The translations under genes and the position numbers were made by a program. 64,000 bases of DNA from Ga0077527 sp038316355 (GTDB lineage: Bacteria; Pseudomonadota; Gammaproteobacteria; Burkholderiales; SG8-41): positions 1-64,000 of the forward strand of contig JBBQAO010000008.1 in assembly GCA_038316355.1 (NCBI GenBank), given 5' to 3'. Shown in pieces: positions 58,541 through 64,000 of the stretch (positions are counted from its first letter, which is position 1; every line of letters begins with the position of its first letter). Below the pieces are notes generated by a model. The model saw only the letters and a program-made list of their open reading frames with translations, searched no databases and was not told the DNA's origin.

Positions 58541-61500
58541 TCACGCACTGCGTTCACGCAGGAATTCACCGAGAATGCGCGCGGTATGCGAACGCGCGGA
58601 TTTTTTGCCGATCTGCGCCGCCGGCCCTTCGGCAACGATACGACCGCCGCCGTCGCCGCCTTCGGGTCCGAGGTCAATGATCCAGTCGGCTTCGGCCATG
58701 ACGTCGAGGTTGTGCTCGATCACCACCACTGAATTGCCGGCGTCGACCAGCCGGTGCAGCACATGGATCAGTTTCTCGACATCGGCCATGTGCAGGCCGA
58801 CGGTCGGTTCGTCGAGCACATACAGAGTGTTTTTCTGTGCGCCGGAAAAACCGGGCAGACCACCGCCCGCCCTCCTCCCTGACCCTGCTCCCAGGGGGAG
58901 AAGGGAAACATCTGCCTCCCCTCTCCCTTGGGGAGAGGGGGCGGTGGTGAGGGATTGACGCACCTTGGCCAGTTCGGTGACCAGCTTGATGCGCTGTGCT
59001 TCGCCACCCGAGAGTGTCGGACTCTGCTGGCCCAGCGTCAGGTAACCGAGGCCGACGTCCTGCAGCAGACGCAGCGTGTGATGGATCGCGGGATGCGCGG
59101 CGAAAAACCCGACGGCATCATCGATGCTCAGTGCCAGCACATCGCCGATGGATTTTTCTTTGAAGCGCACCGCCAGGGTTTCAGTATCAAAGCGTGCGCC
59201 GCCGCAGACATCGCAGAGCACCTTCACGTCGGGCAGGAAACTCATTTCGATTTTCTGCACGCCCTGGCCTTCGCAGGCTTCGCAGCGGCCGCCCTTGGTG
59301 TTGAATGAGAAGCGGCTCGCGGTGTAACCGCGCATGCGCGCTTCCGGCGTTTCTGCATACAGGCGACGGATGGTGTCCCAGAAGCCGACATAGGTGGCAG
59401 GGCATGAACGCGGCGTTTTGCCGATGGGCGTCTGGTCGACCTCCAGCACACGACCGACAGCTTCCCAGCCTGTAATAGAAATACAACCTATTGTTTTTAT
59501 TGATGAATTTGACTTGTTATTGACCAGGCGTGCGAGATTGGCATGCAACACATCACGCGCCAGCGTCGATTTGCCCGAGCCAGACACGCCCGTGATCACC
59601 GTCAATCGACCCAGCGGTACGCGTGCGGTGACGCGCTGCAGGTTATGCAACTGTGCTTCGCGCACAAACAGCGACGGTGTGTTGCTGTCGACGCGCCGCG
59701 GCGGATGCAGCGGATGTTGCAAGGGTTTCGCCAGCAGGCGTCCGGTCACCGATTGCGGATTACGCCGCAGTTCGGCGGCAGTGCCTGCGGCCACGACATG
59801 GCCGCCAAGGCGCCCCGCACCGGGGCCGAGATCAATCACGTGGTCAGCGCGACGGATGGTGTCTTCATCGTGTTCGACGACAATCAGGGTATTACCTTTT
59901 GCCTGCAGTTTTGCCAGCGTGTCGAGCAAAATGCGATTGTCGCGCGGATGCAGACCGATGGTTGGTTCATCGAGTATGTAGGCGACGCCGCGCAAGTTCG
60001 ATCCGAGTTGCGCCGCGAGCCGGATGCGCTGTGCTTCGCCACCGGACAAGGTCGGGGCTGCGCGGTCGAGTGCCAGATAACCCAGTCCGACTTCATCGAG
60101 AAAACTCAGCCGGCCGCGGATCTCCGTGACGATGTCGCGCGCAATCGCCGCTTCACGGCCGCTGAACGACACATCGGTGAATTCACGCGCGAGTTTCGCC
60201 ACCGGCAGCGCGGCCAGCGCGGCAATCGAACGTTTGCGGTAGCGCACTGCCAGCGCGATTGGATTCAAGCGTTTGCCGTCGCAGGTCGGGCAGGGTTCGT
60301 CGACTTCCAGCCAGTTCAACCAGGAATCCAGCACATGTTCCTCGGTGCCGGTTTTTTCGCGTTCTTCATCCCAGTCAATTTTTTCCAGCGTCAGCCCGGT
60401 ACCGAAACAGGACGGACACCAGCCGTGTTTGGAGTTGTACGAAAACAGCCGCGGATCGAGTTCGGGAAAACTCTTGTTGCAGGACGGGCAGGCGCGTTTT
60501 ACCGAAAACACGGTTTCAGTCAGTTTGATGCGGCGCGCATCCTTTTTCGCCATTGCGTCGGCCAGTGTGTCGAGACCACCCAGCACCTGCACGATGCCTT
60601 TGCCGTGTTCGAGTGCAGCGGCCAGGCCGGCGCGCAATGCGGCTTCATTTTCCGGCGTGACGCGGATATCGGCGACCGGCAGCTCGATGCTGTGTTCCTT
60701 GAATCGTGCCAGTCGCGGCCACGGCGAGGTCGGGATGAATTCGCCGTCCACTCGCAGGTGGGTGTGGCCCTTGCCTGCGGCCCATTTCGCGAGGTCGGTG
60801 TAGTAGCCCTTGCGGTTGACCACCAGCGGCGCCAGCAGGCCGATGCGGTCGTTACGGTACTGCGTCATGATGCGCGCAGTGATCTGGTCGATGCTCTGCG
60901 GCTCGATTGCGACATCGCAGTCCGGACAGTACTGGGTGCCGAGCTTGACGTAGAGCAGGCGCAGGAAATGGTAAATCTCGGTGAGTGTGGCCACCGTGCT
61001 GCGTCGTCCGCCGCGGCTGGTGCGCTGTTCGATGGCGACGGTCGGCGGAATGCCGTAAATCGCATCGACGTCGGGGCGCGCCGCCGCCTGTACAAACTGG
61101 CGCGCGTAAGCGTTCAGCGATTCAAGATATCGTCGTTGTCCTTCGGCGAACACGATGTCGAAGGCCAACGTCGATTTGCCGCTGCCCGATACTCCGGTGA
61201 CCACCGTGAATTTGCCGCGCGGGATATCGACACTGATGTTTTTCAGGTTGTGTTCACGGGCGTGGCTGACGCTGATGTTGTTGCCGTTGCGCGATGGCGT
61301 CGCGGGCAGCGGTTGCGGCACGACCGGCGCGCCCAGCGCAGCGGCGTAGTCACGCAGTGCCTTGCCGGTATGGGATGACGTATGTGCGGTCACGGTATCC
61401 GGCGTCCCCGTGCACATCAGTTCACCACCCGCATCGCCACCTTCGGGGCCGAGGTCGATGATCCAGTCTGCGGCGCGGATCACTTCGAGGTTGTGCTCAA

Positions 61501-64000
61501 TGACAATCAGCGAATGCCCGGCGGCGATCAACTTGCGGAATGCACCCAGCAGTTTGCGCACATCGTCGAAATGCAGCCCGGTGGTTGGTTCATCAAACAG
61601 GAACAGCGTGCCTTTTTTCCCTACAGCATTGCGTCCGGCCTGCGCCGCTTCAGCAAGGAAGCCGGCGAGTTTCAAACGTTGTGCTTCGCCGCCCGAAAGG
61701 GTTGGTACCGGCTGGCCCAGCTTCAGGTAGTCGAGGCCGACATCGGTCAGCGGCTGCAGCACGCGCGCAATGTCCGGTGCGTGGTTGAAAAAATCCAGTG
61801 CGTCGGCGACGGTCAGCTCGAGTACATCGGCAATCGATTTGCCGTCGACGGTGATTTCCAGCACCTCGGCGCGGTAACGCCGGCCGTCGCAGTCCGGGCA
61901 GCGCAGATAGACGTCGGACAGGAACTGCATCTCCACGTGTTCGAAACCATTCCCGCTGCAGGTCGGGCAGCGTCCGGTGCCAGAATTAAAGCTGAAGGTG
62001 CCTGCGGTGTAGCCGCGCGACTGCGCCAGTGGCGCCGACGAGAAGCGGCTGCGGATGGCATCAAAGGCGCCGACGTAACTGGCCGGATTCGAGCGCGTGG
62101 TGCGGCCGATCGACGACTGGTCGACCATCACCACATCGCCGACGTGATCCGCGCCATAGAGCCCGTTGTGTTTACCCGGCGCTTCGGTCGGTTTGCCCAG
62201 CGCCTTGCGCAGCGCGGCGTACAACACATCCTGCACCAGTGTTGATTTGCCCGAGCCCGAGACACCGGTGATGCAGGTCAGCCGCCCCAGCGGGAAATCG
62301 ACATCAACGTTTTTCAGATTGTGTTCGGTTACGCCGCGCAGCCGCAATTGCGGTGTGTTTTTGGTCGGCGTGCGGGCTGCCTCTGCACCCGCAGTACGCA
62401 ATTCACCCGACAGATAACGGCCGGTGATTGAATCCTTGGTCGCCATGATCCGCGCCGGAGTGTCGAAGCCGACAATTTCGCCGCCGCGCGAGCCGGGGCC
62501 CGGGCCGATGTCGAGGATGCGGTCTGCCGCGAGCATCACCTGCGGATCGTGCTCCACCACCACCAGCGAATTGCCGGCGTTGCGCAGCTTGTGCATGACG
62601 CCGATGACGCGGCCCATGTCGCGCGGATGCAGGCCGATCGACGGCTCATCCAGCACAAATAGCGTGTTGACCAGCGAGGTGCCCAGAGCTGTCGTCAGGT
62701 TGATCCGTTGCACTTCGCCGCCGGACAGGGTGCGCGACTGGCGGTCCAGCGTCAGATAGCCGAGTCCGACCTGGTTCAGATATTCAAGCCGGGTACGGAT
62801 TTCACCGACCAGCATGTCGGTGGCTTCATCCAGCGCTGCCGGCAGTTTCAAGTCAGCGAAAAACATTTTGGTGCGCTCCAGCGGCAGCAGCACCACGTCG
62901 TGCAATGTCAGGCCGGGCAGGGCAGTGAGTACTTCATCCGTGTAATTCACGCCCAGCGGTTTGTAGCGGGTGCGCTTATTTTTCCCGTCTTCCAGTGCGT
63001 GGCGGGCATTTTCTGCTGACCCGACCCGCCACAGCAGTGCATCGGTTTTCAACCGTGCGCCGCCGCAGGCCGTGCACTCGGTATAAGCGCGGTACTTCGA
63101 CAGCAGCACGCGCACATGCATTTTGTACGACTTGGTTTCCAGCCATTTGAAAAAACGTCCGACGCCGTACCACACGCCGGGCCAGGATTTTTTCCAGCTC
63201 ACCCATTCCGGTTCGCCGTCGAGCACCCAGCGTTTTTCCTTTGCCGACATTTCCCGCCACGGTGTGTCAACCGGGATGCCGCGCAGGCGCGCGTATTTCA
63301 TCAGGTCGTCCTGGCATTCCTTGTTCGACGGCGTCTGCCAAGGGCGCACCGCGCCGTCGCGCAGTGATTTGGCTTCATCCGGAATCACCAGCCCGAAGTC
63401 GAGGCCGATGACCCGGCCGAAACCGCGGCAGGTATCGCAGGCGCCCAGCGGAGAGTTGAACGAAAACAGGCTGGGGTTCGGCTCGGCGTAAGAGATGTCG
63501 CATTCGGCACAGTGCAGATTTGACGAATACCGCCATACCGTGCCACTGCTGGCACCAGCGTTGTCTGTCGACAGCACATGTATGTTGACGCGACCCTGTC
63601 CGACTTTCAGTGCGGCTTCCAGCGCCTCAACCACGCGCGCGCGCTCCGCAGTGCCGGCGCGCAACCGGTCCTGCACCACTTCGAAATGATCTTTGCTTTC
63701 ATCCAGGAAGCGTGTGTAACCCTGCGCGGTGAGCAGCGCCTTGACTTCGTCGGCTTTGAAATTCGCCGGCACCGGCACCGGGAAGGCGATTGCCAGCCGC
63801 GGATCGCCGGCATCTTTGGCGCGTGCCGTCATCGCATCAAATATCGTCTGCGGCGTATCGCGCACCACCTGCGCGCCGCAATTCCTGCAATGCAGATGCG
63901 CAGCGCGGGCAAACAACAGCTTCAGGTGATCGTTCAGTTCCGTCATCGTGCCCACGGTTGAGCGCGATGTGCGCACCGGATTGACCTGATCGATGGCAAT
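58541..64000 (-). CDS. uvrA: Tandem (double-length) excinuclease ABC subunit A, N-terminus outside window
   Basis: DNA-damage sensor of nucleotide excision repair. The frame stays open through the right window edge; the visible 1811 or more residues are two UvrA units in one chain (ordinary UvrA is about 940). Unit 1 runs from the edge to about residue 890 and unit 2 from about 900 (NISVSHAREHNLKNISVDIP, Walker A GVSGSGKS) to the end. Visible ABC signatures read LSGGEAQR or LSGGEVQR, with zinc motifs CPTCDGKR, CEACEGQG and CDVCGGAR. Two odd segments lie in unit 2: a Gly/Pro/Arg-rich insertion of about 32 residues from a palindromic repeat (58861-58954), and an AT-rich stretch encoding SIKTIGCISIT. 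Paralogous double UvrAs occur in other betaproteobacteria. Confidence 0.93.
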   Translation of the reverse strand: MAIDQVNPVRTSRSTVGTMTELNDHLKLLFARAAHLHCRNCGAQVVRDTPQTIFDAMTARAKDAGDPRLAIAFPVPVPANFKADEVKALLTAQGYTRFLDESKDHFEVVQDRLRAGTAERARVVEALEAALKVGQGRVNIHVLSTDNAGASSGTVWRYSSNLHCAECDISYAEPNPSLFSFNSPLGACDTCRGFGRVIGLDFGLVIPDEAKSLRDGAVRPWQTPSNKECQDDLMKYARLRGIPVDTPWREMSAKEKRWVLDGEPEWVSWKKSWPGVWYGVGRFFKWLETKSYKMHVRVLLSKYRAYTECTACGGARLKTDALLWRVGSAENARHALEDGKNKRTRYKPLGVNYTDEVLTALPGLTLHDVVLLPLERTKMFFADLKLPAALDEATDMLVGEIRTRLEYLNQVGLGYLTLDRQSRTLSGGEVQRINLTTALGTSLVNTLFVLDEPSIGLHPRDMGRVIGVMHKLRNAGNSLVVVEHDPQVMLAADRILDIGPGPGSRGGEIVGFDTPARIMATKDSITGRYLSGELRTAGAEAARTPTKNTPQLRLRGVTEHNLKNVDVDFPLGRLTCITGVSGSGKSTLVQDVLYAALRKALGKPTEAPGKHNGLYGADHVGDVVMVDQSSIGRTTRSNPASYVGAFDAIRSRFSSAPLAQSRGYTAGTFSFNSGTGRCPTCSGNGFEHVEMQFLSDVYLRCPDCDGRRYRAEVLEITVDGKSIADVLELTVADALDFFNHAPDIARVLQPLTDVGLDYLKLGQPVPTLSGGEAQRLKLAGFLAEAAQAGRNAVGKKGTLFLFDEPTTGLHFDDVRKLLGAFRKLIAAGHSLIVIEHNLEVIRAADWIIDLGPEGGDAGGELMCTGTPDTVTAHTSSHTGKALRDYAAALGAPVVPQPLPATPSRNGNNISVSHAREHNLKNISVDIPRGKFTVVTGVSGSGKSTLAFDIVFAEGQRRYLESLNAYARQFVQAAARPDVDAIYGIPPTVAIEQRTSRGGRRSTVATLTEIYHFLRLLYVKLGTQYCPDCDVAIEPQSIDQITARIMTQYRNDRIGLLAPLVVNRKGYYTDLAKWAAGKGHTHLRVDGEFIPTSPWPRLARFKEHSIELPVADIRVTPENEAALRAGLAAALEHGKGIVQVLGGLDTLADAMAKKDARRIKLTETVFSVKRACPSCNKSFPELDPRLFSYNSKHGWCPSCFGTGLTLEKIDWDEEREKTGTEEHVLDSWLNWLEVDEPCPTCDGKRLNPIALAVRYRKRSIAALAALPVAKLAREFTDVSFSGREAAIARDIVTEIRGRLSFLDEVGLGYLALDRAAPTLSGGEAQRIRLAAQLGSNLRGVAYILDEPTIGLHPRDNRILLDTLAKLQAKGNTLIVVEHDEDTIRRADHVIDLGPGAGRLGGHVVAAGTAAELRRNPQSVTGRLLAKPLQHPLHPPRRVDSNTPSLFVREAQLHNLQRVTARVPLGRLTVITGVSGSGKSTLARDVLHANLARLVNNKSNSSIKTIGCISITGWEAVGRVLEVDQTPIGKTPRSCPATYVGFWDTIRRLYAETPEARMRGYTASRFSFNTKGGRCEACEGQGVQKIEMSFLPDVKVLCDVCGGARFDTETLAVRFKEKSIGDVLALSIDDAVGFFAAHPAIHHTLRLLQDVGLGYLTLGQQSPTLSGGEAQRIKLVTELAKVRQSLTTAPSPQGRGEADVSLLPLGAGSGRRAGGGLPGFSGAQKNTLYVLDEPTVGLHMADVEKLIHVLHRLVDAGNSVVVIEHNLDVMAEADWIIDLGPEGGDGGGRIVAEGPAAQIGKKSARSHTARILGEFLRERSA
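58861..58954 (-). repeat. Palindromic repeat in frame inside uvrA
   Basis: CACCGCC (58861-58867) faces GGCGGTG (58941-58947). Inside are CTCCCAGGGGGAG and a CCCTCTCCC/GGGAGAGGG hairpin, the same build as the intergenic copies at 8823 and 15743. Read on the minus strand it adds about 32 residues with APSPQGRGE and GAGSGRRAGGG between conserved UvrA blocks (VTELAKVRQ and NTLYVLDEPTVGLH). Confidence 0.75.
59491..59504 (-). repeat. AT-rich 14-base word ATCAATAAAAACAA, copy 3, inside uvrA
   Basis: Identical on the minus strand to the words at 15917 and 48404. It lies in an AT-rich patch (about 59473-59520) of an otherwise GC-rich gene and is translated as part of SSIKTIGCIS. The flanking UvrA residues (NLARLV before, GWEAVGRVLEVDQ after) are conserved, so the patch replaces a variable loop. 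Confidence 0.65.

Noticed and set aside
59543..61378. Long plus-strand frame (611 codons) opposite uvrA
   Set aside because: Antisense to UvrA unit 2 with all its motifs; composition typical of a shadow frame.

Overview
The window is a gene-dense, GC-rich stretch of a betaproteobacterial chromosome, probably Rhodocyclales-like or a close relative. This rests on the protein families and gene order: miaB-phoH-ybeY-corC-lnt-glyQ-glyS-gmhB-plsC on one strand, rpe-gph-trpE-trpG-trpD-trpC-coq7, rplM-rpsI-argC-bactofilin-erpA, anmK/M23 peptidase divergent from tyrS, a SWIB protein with a Lys/Ala tail, and a double-length UvrA. No phage, integrase, transposase or CRISPR array was seen, so most of the window is core genome.

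Layout. 1-6.6 kb: 3' part of a porin, a TPR/O-GlcNAc-transferase-like protein, the Mg2+ transporter MgtE, and an ECF sigma factor joined to its membrane anti-sigma factor by an unusual chain of overlapping stop/start codons. 6.6-9.0 kb: two intergenic stretches with palindromes around a 20-residue lysine-rich micro-gene, then lysA-lptM. 9-20 kb: a long minus-strand group for envelope and translation functions (YgjP-like peptidase, plsC, gmhB, glyS, glyQ, lnt, corC, ybeY, phoH, miaB, a small periplasmic protein, a CAU tRNA). 20-23 kb: a ubiquinone-type hydroxylase, dsbC and a TonB-like protein. 23-29.5 kb: a four-gene second-messenger block (metallo-beta-lactamase cyclic-nucleotide phosphodiesterase-like protein, degenerate HD-GYP, degenerate GGDEF-EAL, and a GAF-GAF-PAS class III cyclase). 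29.6-33.4 kb: CoA-transferase, mltA, methyltransferase, apaG. 33.5-39.6 kb: rpe, gph, a trp leader peptide, trpEGDC and coq7. 39.6-48.4 kb: OsmC-like, YdcF-like, rplM-rpsI, argC, a coiled-coil membrane protein, bactofilin, erpA, anmK, M23 peptidase, tyrS. 48.4-58.5 kb: FAD oxidoreductase, two msrA genes flanking fbp, DUF72, SWIB protein, MFS and EamA transporters, YHS lipoprotein, pdxH, pirin, META lipoprotein. 58.5 kb to the right edge: tandem-fused uvrA, cut by the window.

Two dispersed repeats cut across this layout. One is an approximately 170-bp element (8823-8992 and 15743-15910) built of CCCTC/GAGGG palindromes; a related palindrome lies in frame inside uvrA. The other is an exact 14-base AT-rich word (ATCAATAAAAACAA) found three times, twice beside gene ends and once inside uvrA, with looser relatives at 6764-6799 and 29544-29573.

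The items most worth follow-up are the duplicated stop/start junction between sigma and anti-sigma genes, the cyclic-nucleotide block with pseudo-enzyme c-di-GMP proteins, the repeat-derived insertion in UvrA, the Trp-codon leader peptide, and the lysine-rich micro-gene that resembles the tail of the SWIB protein. All functional assignments come from reading motifs; no database search was run.
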